Shown: one piece after another, positions 53,319-63,005 of the stretch
How the letters are laid out: every line of letters starts with the position of its first letter
Position numbering within the stretch: position 1 is the first letter of the stretch
The notes under the pieces: model-generated
What the model saw: the letters and a program-made list of their open reading frames with translations, nothing else
Told to the model about the DNA's origin: nothing
The model's database searches: none
Made by a program: the position numbers and the translations under genes
NCBI RefSeq assembly: GCF_001513955.1
Contig: NZ_KQ948148.1
Location: 345,943 to 409,942, forward strand
DNA length: 64,000 nt
Origin: Streptomyces pseudovenezuelae
Lineage (GTDB): Bacteria > Actinomycetota > Actinomycetes > Streptomycetales > Streptomycetaceae
Direction: 5' to 3'

Positions 53319-56171
53319 GTGGGCTCGTTCCTGGGCTGGAGACAATCACGGGTGGCGACCGCCGCTTTCACGGCGCTGCTCGTCGGCAGCCTCGGCGTCG
53401 GCAGCGTCGGTGTCGGCACCGCCCACGCGGACCCCGTCACCGGTACGACGTTCTACGTCGACGACGAGGCGACCGGCTGTGACGACGCCGGTCCCGGTAC
53501 GGCGGCGGAGCCGTTCTGCCAGATCCAGCCGGCCGCGGACGCCGCGGTGGCCGGGGTCACCGTGCGCATCGCGGGCAACAGCACGTTCTACGCGCCGGTG
53601 ACCGTCAGGTCCACGGGCACCGCCGACGCACCCGTAACCTTCTCCGCCGCGACCGGCGACGGTTCGCGCGTCAACGTCGGGGGCCCGCGCCTGACCACCG
53701 GGATCACCTTCTCCGGTGCCCGGTACGTCGACATGACCGGGATCCGTGCCCGGGCCGCCGGGGCGACCGCCCTGGCCGTCCAGGGCTCGCAGCACATCAG
53801 CTTCGACGCCGCCTCCGCGCAGAGCACCGCCGTCGACGGCACCACCGCGGTGATCGCGGTCGACGGAACCTCCTCCGACATCGCTCTCACCCGCCTCGAC
53901 GTCGACCAGCCGGCCGGGCCGGACGTCACCAGCGCCGCCGGAGCACGGAACATCACCCTGGCCGGCGACACCTTCGAGGGCGGCGGAGTCGCGGCCGCGG
54001 GCACCACCGGCATCGACCTCGCGGGCGACACGTTCTGGACGGTCTGCGGCGCGATTCGTCTGACCGACGGCAGTTCCGGGTCGGTGGAGAACAACGTCGC
54101 CCTGCCCTACGGCACCACGGCCTGCTCCGCCACCACGGCCGAACTCACGGTGGACGCCGCCTCCGCACCCCAGGTCGGCGCGGACTACAACGCGCTCAAC
54201 CCGCCGTCGACCGGGACGGACTACGACTGGGCCGGCACCGCCTACGCCACCGCGCAGGCGTTCGGGGCCGCCACCGGCCAGGGCGCCCACGACCTGGACC
54301 AGACGGATCTGACGATCCCCGCGGGCGGACTGCCCACGGAGCACTCACCGCTCATCGACTCGGCCGACTCCGACGCCCCCGGCGAGCTGTCCACGGACGT
54401 CGGCGGGCACCCCCGGGTCGACGACCCCCTCGTCGCCGACACCGGCACCGGCCACGACGACCGGGGCGCCACGGAGTTCCAGGACCCGTTCACGGTGAAG
54501 GGGCTCACGGTGAGCGCCGGATACGTCGGCGTCCCGGGCACCGCCACCGCACAGCTCGGCAACCCGTGGTCGGACTCCCTCGACGGTCTCACGTACACCT
54601 TCGACTTCGGGGACGGTACGACGGTCACCTCCACCACCGGCTCGGCCACCCACACCTACACGCAGACCATCTCGGACCCCGGCATCGAGGCCTCGGTCGT
54701 GGTGACCAGGGCCGACGGCACACGGGCGGGTGCGGCCTCCTCCTGGGTACGGGTGAGCCCGGTGCCGGATCTCACCCCGGCGATCGGCTGCGGGAGCACC
54801 ACCTCGTCGCCGGACACCGCGCAGTGCACGTACGACACCGGCTTCGACCCCTACCCGATCACCAGTGACCGGATCACCTACGGCGACGGCTCCCCGGCGC
54901 TCTCCGTCACCGCCCGCCAGGACCTGCTGCAGCACACCTACAAGGCGCCCGGCACGTACACCGTCACCCAGACGGTGACCGACTCCGACGGGCGGACCGC
55001 CACCGCGACCGCCAGGGCCACGGTCGGCGCGGACTTCGTCGCCGCCGGTCCCGTGCGGATGCTGGACACCCGGTACGGAACAGGCGCGCCCAAGGGGCCC
55101 GTCGGTCCCGGCGGCGTGGTCCGGCTGAAGGTCCTCGGCGTGGGCTACGTCCCGGCGTCCGGGGTGACGGCGGTGACCCTCAACGTCACCGACACGGGCG
55201 CGACGGCGGCCAGTTATGTGTCGGTCTACCCGGACGGCACCGCCCGCCCGAGCGCGTCGAACCTCAACTTCGGTGCCGGCCAGGACAATCCGAACCTGGT
55301 CACCGTCCGGGTGGGCGCCGACGGCTACGTCGACCTGTACAACGCCCACGGCGAGGTGAACCTCGTCGCGGACCTGGAGGGCTACTGCACCACCAGGGCC
55401 GACGACGGCGATCTGTCCGTGTCGGGCCTGGCCACGATGCCCCCCACCCGGGTCCTGGACACCCGCGACGGCACCGGCGCCGCCAAGGGCGCGGTCGGGC
55501 CGCGCAGCACCACGACCCTCACCCTGCCGACGTACGCACGCGGCTGGGCGACCGTCGGCGCGGTCCTCAACGTCACCGTGACCGGGGGCACCAGCAGCGG
55601 CTACGTCATCGTGGAGTGCGGCGGCCCCGTCTCGCCGACCACGTCCACCCTCAACTACCGGGCCGGACAGACCGCTTCCAACCTCGCCGTCCCCTGTGTG
55701 AGCGCCGGCAAGATCCACATCTACAACAGCGCCGGGCACGTCCAGCTGATCGCCGACCTCCAGGGGCTGTTCACCAACCAGCAGGCGGGCACCGACGTCG
55801 ACACGACCGCCCCCTACGGCGGGCCGTTCGTGGCGACCGCGCCCACCCGTTTCCTCGACACCCGCACGGGTCTGGGCGCGACCGCGAAGCCGCTGGGCGC
55901 GAACGGCACCCTCACCGTGAAGCTCACCCAGGTTCCGGCGGGAGCAAGCGCCGTACTGGTCAACCTCACGGGCGTCGCCCCGACCGCGGCCACCCATCTG
56001 ACCGCCTACGGCGACGGCACCCTGCCGACCGTGTCGAACGACAACCTCACCGCGGGTCGGACCCGCCCGGTCCTCGCCGTGGTCCCGGTCGGGGCCGACG
56101 GCTCCATCCGTATCCACAACGCGCTCGGCTCGGTCGGCGTCGTCGCGGACCTGGAGGGCTACTACGGCTGA
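53319..56171 (+). CDS. Secreted beta-helix/PKD/LDTR-repeat protein
   Basis: GTG 53319 follows AAGGGG. The 950-residue product has a signal peptide (RVATAAFTALLVGSLGVGSV, cleavage near AHA), a right-handed parallel beta-helix at about 40-330, two PKD-like modules (TFDFGDGTTVTS near 425, ITYGDGSPAL near 518) and three C-terminal LDTR repeats of about 130 residues starting near 580, 710 and 842 (RMLDTRYGTG, RVLDTRDGTG, RFLDTRTGLG). It is probably a wall-associated or carbohydrate-binding protein. No catalytic site is clear. The 302 bp before it hold only a short A+T-rich promoter-like stretch. Confidence 0.85.
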   Translation: MGSFLGWRQSRVATAAFTALLVGSLGVGSVGVGTAHADPVTGTTFYVDDEATGCDDAGPGTAAEPFCQIQPAADAAVAGVTVRIAGNSTFYAPVTVRSTGTADAPVTFSAATGDGSRVNVGGPRLTTGITFSGARYVDMTGIRARAAGATALAVQGSQHISFDAASAQSTAVDGTTAVIAVDGTSSDIALTRLDVDQPAGPDVTSAAGARNITLAGDTFEGGGVAAAGTTGIDLAGDTFWTVCGAIRLTDGSSGSVENNVALPYGTTACSATTAELTVDAASAPQVGADYNALNPPSTGTDYDWAGTAYATAQAFGAATGQGAHDLDQTDLTIPAGGLPTEHSPLIDSADSDAPGELSTDVGGHPRVDDPLVADTGTGHDDRGATEFQDPFTVKGLTVSAGYVGVPGTATAQLGNPWSDSLDGLTYTFDFGDGTTVTSTTGSATHTYTQTISDPGIEASVVVTRADGTRAGAASSWVRVSPVPDLTPAIGCGSTTSSPDTAQCTYDTGFDPYPITSDRITYGDGSPALSVTARQDLLQHTYKAPGTYTVTQTVTDSDGRTATATARATVGADFVAAGPVRMLDTRYGTGAPKGPVGPGGVVRLKVLGVGYVPASGVTAVTLNVTDTGATAASYVSVYPDGTARPSASNLNFGAGQDNPNLVTVRVGADGYVDLYNAHGEVNLVADLEGYCTTRADDGDLSVSGLATMPPTRVLDTRDGTGAAKGAVGPRSTTTLTLPTYARGWATVGAVLNVTVTGGTSSGYVIVECGGPVSPTTSTLNYRAGQTASNLAVPCVSAGKIHIYNSAGHVQLIADLQGLFTNQQAGTDVDTTAPYGGPFVATAPTRFLDTRTGLGATAKPLGANGTLTVKLTQVPAGASAVLVNLTGVAPTAATHLTAYGDGTLPTVSNDNLTAGRTRPVLAVVPVGADGSIRIHNALGSVGVVADLEGYYG

Positions 56172-56182
56172 GAACGGCAGTC

Positions 56183-57214
56183 TCAGCTCGGCAGCTCGAC
56201 GGTGATGTGCGGGGACAGCGCGCGCAGGAAGTCCGGGGCGTCGAAGGCCTGGCCGGCCGAGGCGACGCCGTGCGTGCGGGGGCGGCCGGTGAGGATGCGG
56301 TGGACGGCCTCCACCGCGAGGGGCGCGCTGACCGCGTAGATGTCCCGGCCGCGCGCCACAGCGCGCCGTTCGGTGTCCCCGGAACGTACGACGGCGTCGA
56401 CGACGAAGGTCTGGTCGGACCGCCCGTTCTCGTCGGCCGCGGTCGGCGCCGGGGTGTCCGGGGCCGAGAGGTCCCTGGCGGCTTCGCTCGCCATGTGGGT
56501 GCGTACCTCGGGGATGGAGAGGTGGCGGGGAAGGGTGACCACGTCGGCCATCGTGAACTCCGCGACGACCTCCCTGGTGCCCATCGGGTCGGGGAAGGGC
56601 CACTTCAGGAGCGTCGGCGCGTCGTCGTGGTACTCCAGGCGCCCGCCCGTGTAGCGGACCCGCCGGCCGCCCCGGCGCTCACCGGAGACCGCGCCCGCGG
56701 CGCGTGTCCCGGGTGTGGGGTGCCAACTGCTCAGTCCGTACGCGATGTCCGCCTCGTCGGCCGCCGTCCAGTCCCCCATCGCGGCGGTGGCCAGCAGGTC
56801 GCCGAGGCCGCCGTAGAAGGCCATCGCGGGGACGATCACCACTCCTGCCGCGCGGGCACGGTCCGCGAAGTGCGCGAAGGTGTCGAGGTTCGCCTCGATC
56901 TCGGCCGCCACATCGACGTACGGGATCCCGGCGCGCAGGGCCGCCTCGATCACCGGGGCGGCGGTCACCGCGAAGGGCCCGGCGCAGTTGATGACCGCGT
57001 CGACGCCGTCCAGGGCGCGGTCGAGTGCGGCGGGGTCGTCGACCGCCGCCGGCCGGACCTCAAGTCCTGGCTCGGACGCCGCCAGCGCCCGCAGCTTGCC
57101 GGCGTCGCGGCCGGAGAGGACCGGGACGAACCCGCGTTCCCGCAGCCGCGCCACCACGAAGCGTCCGGTGTGCCCGTACGCGCCGAACACCGTCACCGTC
57201 TGACCCGATCCCAT
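56183..57214 (-). CDS. Saccharopine dehydrogenase-like NAD(P)-binding protein
   Basis: ATG 57214 has GGGGGAG upstream. The 343-residue product begins with a Rossmann fold, VTVFGAYGHTGRFVVARLRE, then VDAVINCAGPFAVTAAPVIE and IPYVDVAAEIEANLDTF, as in saccharopine dehydrogenase NADP-binding or trans-acting enoyl reductase-like proteins. The substrate is unknown. It is divergent from a GlxA-type activator, which may control it. Confidence 0.88.
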   Translation of the reverse strand: MGSGQTVTVFGAYGHTGRFVVARLRERGFVPVLSGRDAGKLRALAASEPGLEVRPAAVDDPAALDRALDGVDAVINCAGPFAVTAAPVIEAALRAGIPYVDVAAEIEANLDTFAHFADRARAAGVVIVPAMAFYGGLGDLLATAAMGDWTAADEADIAYGLSSWHPTPGTRAAGAVSGERRGGRRVRYTGGRLEYHDDAPTLLKWPFPDPMGTREVVAEFTMADVVTLPRHLSIPEVRTHMASEAARDLSAPDTPAPTAADENGRSDQTFVVDAVVRSGDTERRAVARGRDIYAVSAPLAVEAVHRILTGRPRTHGVASAGQAFDAPDFLRALSPHITVELPS

Positions 57215-57324
57215 GGGTTCTCCCCCGTGCTCCAACGACCTGCCTGATCTGCCGAGACCATCGTGTCGGGGGCGAGGGCCCCGGCGTGAGTGTCCGGAAC
57301 GACGTGGCCCGTACACTTTCGGAC

Positions 57325-58293
57325 ATGGGCACTGTCGTCGCACTGGCCGTCACCAAGGGGATGCTGCCCTTCGAACTGTCCATGGCGTACGAGGTGTTCG
57401 GCTCCGCTCCGGTCGGCGTGACCGTGCCCTGGTACGACGTGGAGCTCTGCGGATCGGACGCCGTGCGGCTCGGCCGGTTCCGGCTGGAGCCGGACTCGGG
57501 GCTCGACCGGCGCCGGCATGCCGACACCGTGATCGTCCCCGGCTGGGCCGACACCGACGAGGACCCGCCCGCCGAACTCGTCGACGCGGTGCGTGCGGCC
57601 CACGAGGCGGGTGCGCGCGTGGCCTCCCTGTGCACGGGCGCCTTCGTGCTGGCCGCCGCCGGGCTGCTGGACGGCAGGCGGGCGACCACGCACTGGGTGC
57701 ACACGGACGCCCTGGCCGCTCGTCACCCGCGGGTGGAGGTCGATCCGGACGTGCTCTACGTGGACAACGGCAGCGTGCTGACCTCCGCCGGCAAGGCCGC
57801 CGCGCTGGACCTGTGCCTGCACCTCGTCCGGCTCGACCACGGTTCGGCCGTCGCCAACGCCGTCGCCCGCCGTCTGGTGGTGCCACCGCACCGGGCGGGC
57901 GGCCAGGCGCAGTTCGTGGCGGCTCCGGTGCCCGCCCGTGACGACCACCCGCTCGCCGCGCTGCTGCCCTGGGCCGTCGAACGCCTCGACCGCCCCCTCG
58001 GCGTCGAGGACCTGGCCCGCCGGGCGGGGATGAGCTCGCGCCACCTGGCCCGCCAGTTCAGGGCGGTGACGGGCACGACTCCGCTGCAATGGCTGCTGAC
58101 ACAACGGATCCGCCGGGCACAGGAGTTGCTGGAGACCACCGACGACGTCATCGACGCCATCGCGGCGGCCACCGGCATGGGCACCGCCACGACGCTGCGC
58201 CGCCACTTCCACCGCACGGTCGGCGTGCCCCCGGACACCTACCGCCGGACCTTCCGCTCACGGCCTTCGGACAGGCAGCCGCGGGCTACCTGA
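57325..58293 (+). CDS. GlxA-family transcriptional activator (DJ-1/PfpI plus AraC domains)
   Basis: ATG 57325 (MGTVVALAVTKGMLPFELSM) gives the usual 322 residues. The N-terminal half is a DJ-1/PfpI glutamine-amidotransferase-like domain with the conserved Cys in VASLCTGAFVLAAAGLLDGR. The C-terminal ~100 residues are an AraC-type double helix-turn-helix (LGVEDLARRAGMSSRHLARQ, ATGMGTATTLRRHFHRTVGV). The 3' end overlaps the convergent gene by 8 bp. Confidence 0.92.
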   Translation: MGTVVALAVTKGMLPFELSMAYEVFGSAPVGVTVPWYDVELCGSDAVRLGRFRLEPDSGLDRRRHADTVIVPGWADTDEDPPAELVDAVRAAHEAGARVASLCTGAFVLAAAGLLDGRRATTHWVHTDALAARHPRVEVDPDVLYVDNGSVLTSAGKAAALDLCLHLVRLDHGSAVANAVARRLVVPPHRAGGQAQFVAAPVPARDDHPLAALLPWAVERLDRPLGVEDLARRAGMSSRHLARQFRAVTGTTPLQWLLTQRIRRAQELLETTDDVIDAIAAATGMGTATTLRRHFHRTVGVPPDTYRRTFRSRPSDRQPRAT

Positions 58294-58912
58294 GGCGAGC
58301 GGGGCGCCTGATGCCCGCGCGCCTCGCCTTCTCGACGCGCTCCGGTCCGGCGTCCTTCCGGTACTTCTCCGCCTCGTTCCAGTCCTTGGGCTGCAGGAAG
58401 AGCATTTCGCCACCGCCCGGCACGATGAACGCGCCACCGAAGGGCTCGTCACCCGCGAACCAGACACCGTCCGTGATGCCGACGGGCCACCGCCCCCGCA
58501 AGGCGTCCTTCGCGCGCAGGGTGAAGGGGGTGCCGCCTTGTCCTCCGAAGCGCAGGAAGAGCGTGTGGGTCGACTCCATGCTGTATTTCTCGACCGGGGC
58601 GCGGAATTCGAGCGGGTAGGTGCGGAACACCTTCGAGCACTTCCGGATCAAGGTCAGACGGTCCACAAGAAGGAACAGTGTGAACACGGTGCCGAGCATT
58701 CCGACAATGGCCACCGGCAGCAAATAGCCGATCTGTGTGACGAAGATCTGGACCCACAGAATCAGGAACACCGGGAAGACCTTGAGGAACTTCTTCAGCA
58801 CGACGCCGTGGTAGTACCGCACCGCGCCCCGGAAGTCCGTCCCGTCTGTCGCGTACGGCGCGGGCGGGGTGTCCGACTCCAGACTGTTTTTCGACCCTTC
58901 TGGCACTGTCAT
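58286..58912 (-). CDS. Membrane protein of the WXG100 operon
   Basis: ATG 58912 overlaps the previous stop by 4 bp. The 208-residue product has two adjacent membrane helices (LKVFPVFLILWVQIFVTQIG, YLLPVAIVGMLGTVFTLFLL) and a C-terminal soluble domain (SMESTHTLFLRFGGQGGTPF, GGAFIVPGGGEMLFLQPKDW). The family is not recognised. As last gene of a WXG100-headed operon it could be an immunity or anchoring protein. Confidence 0.7.
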   Translation of the reverse strand: MTVPEGSKNSLESDTPPAPYATDGTDFRGAVRYYHGVVLKKFLKVFPVFLILWVQIFVTQIGYLLPVAIVGMLGTVFTLFLLVDRLTLIRKCSKVFRTYPLEFRAPVEKYSMESTHTLFLRFGGQGGTPFTLRAKDALRGRWPVGITDGVWFAGDEPFGGAFIVPGGGEMLFLQPKDWNEAEKYRKDAGPERVEKARRAGIRRPARLR

Positions 58913-59622
58913 CCGAACGGACTCCCTTCTTCTGCCCCTGAGCCGGCATCCGGGAACGGCCCGGACCCCTTGGTCCCTTCGGCAGGGCCCGGAGCCGCCG
59001 GGTCGTTGAACGTCACCGTACGTGCGACGCCGAGCAGCACGCCACGGTAGTCGTCGGCGAGCTCCACGGCCGGGGTGACCAGCTGCACGGTGATGATCGA
59101 CGAGGTACGGGGCACCGGGATCGCCACGGTGCCCTGCCAGACGGTTCCCTCCGCGGGGCCTTCCTGGCCGTCGGGGGGAGCGGTCGGCGCGATCGTGGTC
59201 CGCTGCGTCTCCCACAGGTATCCGGTGCCCGCGGACAGCTCCACGGGCACGAGGCCGTTGTCCGGCCCCGTCCCGCCGTCTCCCAGCATCTGGAGAAGCA
59301 CGGCTTCGGGGTGCGCTCCCGACGTCGGGACGGTGGCGGCCGTGAGGACGGACAGCGTGGGCTCGCCACGCTCGTCCGGGTGCATGCCGAGAGCGCACCC
59401 CATCACGTCCTGGCTCCGCAGCATCGTCAGGACGATGGCGTACAGCCGGAACACCTGGTCGGCGCGGTCCCGCACGTCATCGGGAAGGGAGTCGAGCTGT
59501 CGGGCCACCTCCTGGATGCCCTCGGGTGACGGCTGGAGGTCCAGCTGGAGGTATCCGTGGGGCAGCCCGTACCAGAACTCCGGCTTCGGCTCGGCCTGCA
59601 CGGTGTCAAGGAATCCATTCAC
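58909..59622 (-). CDS. Soluble protein of the WXG100 operon, unknown
   Basis: The 237-residue product has no signal peptide or membrane segment. It contains a conserved-looking core (WYGLPHGYLQLDLQPSPEGI, LYAIVLTMLRSQDVMGCALG, AIPVPRTSSIITVQLVTPAV, DDYRGVLLGVARTVTF) and a disordered acidic tail. Similar proteins sit beside actinobacterial type VII substrates and may be EspG-like chaperones; this is inference. ATGA overlaps join it to both neighbours. Confidence 0.7.
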   Translation of the reverse strand: MNGFLDTVQAEPKPEFWYGLPHGYLQLDLQPSPEGIQEVARQLDSLPDDVRDRADQVFRLYAIVLTMLRSQDVMGCALGMHPDERGEPTLSVLTAATVPTSGAHPEAVLLQMLGDGGTGPDNGLVPVELSAGTGYLWETQRTTIAPTAPPDGQEGPAEGTVWQGTVAIPVPRTSSIITVQLVTPAVELADDYRGVLLGVARTVTFNDPAAPGPAEGTKGSGPFPDAGSGAEEGSPFG

Positions 59623-60905
59623 AGCCGGATGCCACCCATCAGTTCGCCGAGATCCTCCGCGATGGCGATCGCACCGCTCCTGAAGCCGGTCGAGGCGGCC
59701 GCACCCTTCGTGATCTCGGACGCGTCGTGTCCGGGACCGTTCTTCGGCAACACGCCCATGTTCTCCAGGGACGACGCCATGTTCGCCGCCACGTTGACGC
59801 CGTTGATGCCGTACTGGAGCGCTCCGACGGCGGGGTCGGTGGCCGCGTCGAGAGCCTTGAAGTTGAACGCGGGCACGATCTCCCGGCCGAACGCCCCCAG
59901 CTTCGAGCCCACCGACAGGGCCTCGCCGCCCTCTCGTGCGACCGCCGCCGCGAGACCCGCCTCGCTGCCGGCCCTGGCAAGGGCACCGACACCGGGCACC
60001 ATGCCGAGGCCGTCACCGACCATGGAGGCCCAGGCGAACGCACCTTCCTTGAAGCCGTACTCACCCATCAGCGAGTCTCTGAAGTCCTCACTCGCAAGGT
60101 TCTTGGCCATGGAGACCGCGCTCGCCGCGACCGCGATACCGAGGAAGACCGGCGCCAAGGGTGTGGGGAGCAGGGCCAGCAGACCCGCGATGGCGCCGAT
60201 GGTTCCGGCGTGCTCCACGAGGAACTCACCGACCGCCTTGAGGCCCTCGCCGATGGCGCTGAGGGCCTTGTCGAACCAGCCCGGCTCCTTGGGGGCGAGC
60301 TTGTCGTCGGCCTCGTCGAGGCTGCGGGCGACGGTCTCGGCCGCGTCGGTGTGGGTGCCCTCCAGCTCCTTCGCCTTCGCGATGACGTCGTTGTAGGCGG
60401 TGTTGGCGTTGTTGAGGTGAGTGGTGGCCTCGTTCAGTTCGCGCTCGGCGGTACGCAGGCGCTCCGTCGCGGCATCCGCCTCCGCCTGGCTGGGATATTG
60501 CTTGCCGGCGAGCTTGAGGTCCGGGTTCCCCTTGGCCTCGTCGTAACGGGTACGGGCCTTGTCGGCGTCGGCCTTGTTCTCGCGCGCCGCGTCGTCGTAC
60601 TTCTTGGCCAGCTCGCGGTGGGAGGTCAGGTCGCCTTCCCATGTGCCGAGCGCCGCAGCGGCTTTTTCGAGCGAATGCCCGGCGTTCATCATGGCGGTCT
60701 TGAGGTCGCCGTCCAGGGTGTCCCGGAACGCGCTCGCCGCGTCTCCCTGCCAGCTTGAGCTCGCCCCGAGCAGGTACTCGATCTGGCGGTGGCAGTTGTT
60801 GAGCGTGTCGGCCGCGGACTTCACCTTGCGGTGGAGGGAGGTGACCTGCTCGGGCACCCCGGGTACCGGGTTCCAGCCGAGGCTCGGGTACGGGTTGTCA
60901 GCCAC
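59619..60905 (-). CDS. WXG-containing putative type VII secreted protein
   Basis: A 428-residue protein. Residues 1-100 form a WXG100-like helical hairpin with W52-Q-G54 (GASSSWQGDAASAFRDTLDG). A long coiled coil (105-195) follows, then a glycine/alanine-rich hydrophobic segment (GTIGAIAGLLALLPTPLAPV) and a C-terminal half with further hydrophobic stretches (VGALQYGINGVNVAANMASS). There is no recognisable toxin domain. It may be a pore-forming or LXG-like effector without a separate nuclease tip. Confidence 0.78.
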   Translation of the reverse strand: MADNPYPSLGWNPVPGVPEQVTSLHRKVKSAADTLNNCHRQIEYLLGASSSWQGDAASAFRDTLDGDLKTAMMNAGHSLEKAAAALGTWEGDLTSHRELAKKYDDAARENKADADKARTRYDEAKGNPDLKLAGKQYPSQAEADAATERLRTAERELNEATTHLNNANTAYNDVIAKAKELEGTHTDAAETVARSLDEADDKLAPKEPGWFDKALSAIGEGLKAVGEFLVEHAGTIGAIAGLLALLPTPLAPVFLGIAVAASAVSMAKNLASEDFRDSLMGEYGFKEGAFAWASMVGDGLGMVPGVGALARAGSEAGLAAAVAREGGEALSVGSKLGAFGREIVPAFNFKALDAATDPAVGALQYGINGVNVAANMASSLENMGVLPKNGPGHDASEITKGAAASTGFRSGAIAIAEDLGELMGGIRL

Positions 60906-60908
60906 CGG

Positions 60909-61232
60909 TCACTTCCCCCCGGTATTCGCGGCGTTGGTCTCTTCCATCTTCTTGAGGGCCTTCGAGAGGTTGTCCTCGAACTGCCGGTAACTCAACGCCG
61001 TCTTTTCCACGCCTTCGTCGACCGCTTTGATCATGTCCTTGAGCTGGCCGGTCCCGTACTTCCATTTGTTCTGGAACGTCTCGCACGCCTCGTCCAACCG
61101 CGGAGTCCCGATCTGGTCGGCACTGACGGCGGAGAGCGCTCTGCGCGCTTCCTCCAGATCGGCGACCGACTGCTTCAGTACCCGGCCAAAGGAGTCCAAT
61201 TGGCTCAGATCGACCTTAAATTCATCCGCCAT
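60909..61232 (-). CDS. WXG100-like small secreted helical protein
   Basis: ATG 61232 (MADEFKVDLSQLDSFGRVLK) gives 107 residues, the standard ESAT-6 family size. The turn has KWKYG (W57, W-x-x-G instead of W-x-G). The second helix ends with Y82-RQF-E86, a match to the Y-x3-D/E type VII secretion signal. It heads a four-gene operon, 3 bp before the 428-residue protein, and probably dimerises with its N-terminal domain. Confidence 0.78.
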   Translation of the reverse strand: MADEFKVDLSQLDSFGRVLKQSVADLEEARRALSAVSADQIGTPRLDEACETFQNKWKYGTGQLKDMIKAVDEGVEKTALSYRQFEDNLSKALKKMEETNAANTGGK

Positions 61233-61551
61233 GAGGCGGCCCCCTTCTTCGACTGCGTGCGAGGCGACACGACGGCTTGGGGAACGGAACGGGACAGATG
61301 TTCCCACCAGGCCGCCGGCGCGGCACCAGACTAAAGTATGGGCAAAGGCACTCCGCCGCCGTTCCCCTTGCGAATCGGCAACTCCCGCACGGTAAAGCCG
61401 AGTCGAGCGGAAGCCGGGCCCGCTTTCCGCTCACCATCTCCTTGATCTCCACAGATTCGCCAACTCGGGCAACGCGCCGCGGGGCCGAGGAACGCCTGGT
61501 GCGGTGCGCCCGGTCCGAGGCGTTCTCCGTGTGTGCTCCTGCAACGGCGGC

Positions 61552-61572
61552 GGCAGGCGGCAGGCGGCAGGC
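61552..61572. repeat. Three tandem copies of a 7-bp unit
   Basis: GGCAGGC is repeated three times head to tail, just beyond the esterase stop codon. It is a small simple repeat, likely from slippage. The rest of 61233-61582 shows no gene and contains the upstream region of the WXG100 operon. Confidence 0.7.
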
Positions 61573-61582
61573 GGCGGCAGTC

Positions 61583-62875
61583 CTACCTGCGCGTCCTGGC
61601 GGTGGGCGTGGGCTCCGGGCCCTCGGCGCGCAGGGGGTCGCGGCCGGGCTTCTGCGGGTCGGCGACCACGGCACCCTTCTTCTTGTGGTGACGGGGCACG
61701 ACGTCCTGGGGGAACGTCAGCTGCTGGTTCATCCACTTCAGGGCGGGGGGCATCTCCTGCACCCAGGTCGGGAAGTTGTGGCTGCCGTGCTCGGGCTGGA
61801 TCGACACGACCCGCATGGGTGCCCTGACGGCCTTGATGAAGGCCTGCGTCTGCGGATAGCCGCGCTCACCGTGCTTGCTCTCGGCCACCAGGACGGAGAC
61901 GTCCGGGACCGGCAGGTGCTTGAGCCGCCACATGAGGTCGTGGCCGTTGATCCGCTCGATGCGCTGCGGGCCGTTGCCGAAGAGGTTGCCGGTCGTCGCG
62001 TCGTCCTTGACCTTGTAGTCGGGCGACAAGGCGGCGGCCGTCGTGTACACGTGCGGGTCGCGCATCGTCAGCTGGAGGGCGCAGCTGCCGCCGGACGAGT
62101 AGCCCATGACCCCCCAGGCACTGGCGTCATGGCCGATCCGGTAGGCGGACTTCAGGGCGTCGGGGAGATCCCTGGCGAGGAAGGTCTCGGTCTGCGGACC
62201 GCCCGGTACGTCCACGCACTCGGTGTCGCGCGGCGGAGCGATGGTGGGCCGGATCATCACCATGATGGTCGGCTGCATCCGACCGCTCTTCTGCAGTTCC
62301 CCGGCGGTCTGTGACACCCGCAGGTACTGCGCGAGGTTGAAGATGCTGCCGGGGTATCCGCTGAGGGCGACGATCACCGGGAAGCGCTGCCGCTGGTACG
62401 CCTTCTGGAAGTACTGGGGCGGCAGGTAGACGAACGCCGGGTCGACGACGCCCGTGCGGCGGCCGATGACCTTCACGGACTCCACTCGCCCGTTGACCGC
62501 GGCGGGGCCGGTGGGCAGTCCGCTGACCCGGCTCAGCTGCTCGTCGCCTGCGGGCCGGACCAGCGCCCCCTTCACGGCGACGCCGTTCACCGTGCCGGTG
62601 CCGCCGTAGTCCCCCGCCTGCGTCACGCCGACGGGGGCCGTCTCCACGTGGCCGAAGAGTTCGCCCCACGAACCGAAGAACTGGTACGACGAGTTCAGCC
62701 AGCACGCGAACGCCGCGATGATCACCGCCTGGGTCGTCCCCAGGGCCACCAGGCGGCCGAGCACCTGCAGCAGTCCCTGGCGGGCGAACCGCGGCCACCA
62801 CCAGACAAGCAGTGCCACGGACACGGCGGCGAGGGCCGCCATCACATACACGGTCGTCTCGCTGGTCAGACCCAT
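61583..62875 (-). CDS. Membrane-anchored alpha/beta-hydrolase esterase (antigen 85-like)
   Basis: The 430-residue product starts with two membrane helices (YVMAALAAVSVALLVWWWP, LGTTQAVIIAAFACWL), followed by an external putative-esterase/mycolyltransferase-like domain. It has FPVIVALSGYPGS, the nucleophile elbow WGVMGYSSGGSCALQLTMRD (Ser about 260), and a C-terminal His in IQPEHGSHNFPTW. Streptomyces lacks mycolic acids, so an esterase role is more likely than mycolyl transfer. Confidence 0.88.
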   Translation of the reverse strand: MGLTSETTVYVMAALAAVSVALLVWWWPRFARQGLLQVLGRLVALGTTQAVIIAAFACWLNSSYQFFGSWGELFGHVETAPVGVTQAGDYGGTGTVNGVAVKGALVRPAGDEQLSRVSGLPTGPAAVNGRVESVKVIGRRTGVVDPAFVYLPPQYFQKAYQRQRFPVIVALSGYPGSIFNLAQYLRVSQTAGELQKSGRMQPTIMVMIRPTIAPPRDTECVDVPGGPQTETFLARDLPDALKSAYRIGHDASAWGVMGYSSGGSCALQLTMRDPHVYTTAAALSPDYKVKDDATTGNLFGNGPQRIERINGHDLMWRLKHLPVPDVSVLVAESKHGERGYPQTQAFIKAVRAPMRVVSIQPEHGSHNFPTWVQEMPPALKWMNQQLTFPQDVVPRHHKKKGAVVADPQKPGRDPLRAEGPEPTPTARTRR

Positions 62876-63005
62876 ACCGGATGATCCCCGATTTCCCTAC
62901 CTGTGCGGTTTCCTTCACACAGAAGGAGGGCTGTGGAATCCTCCGCGTTCCCCAATTAGTGCAAAAGGGGTGCGCTGGTTAGCGCAAAAGGGCTATCCGG
63001 ACCGG

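Noticed and set aside
61552..61572. Short GGCAGGC tandem repeat as a regulatory or CRISPR-like element
   Set aside because: Only three 7-bp units without spacers; best explained by slippage in GC-rich DNA.
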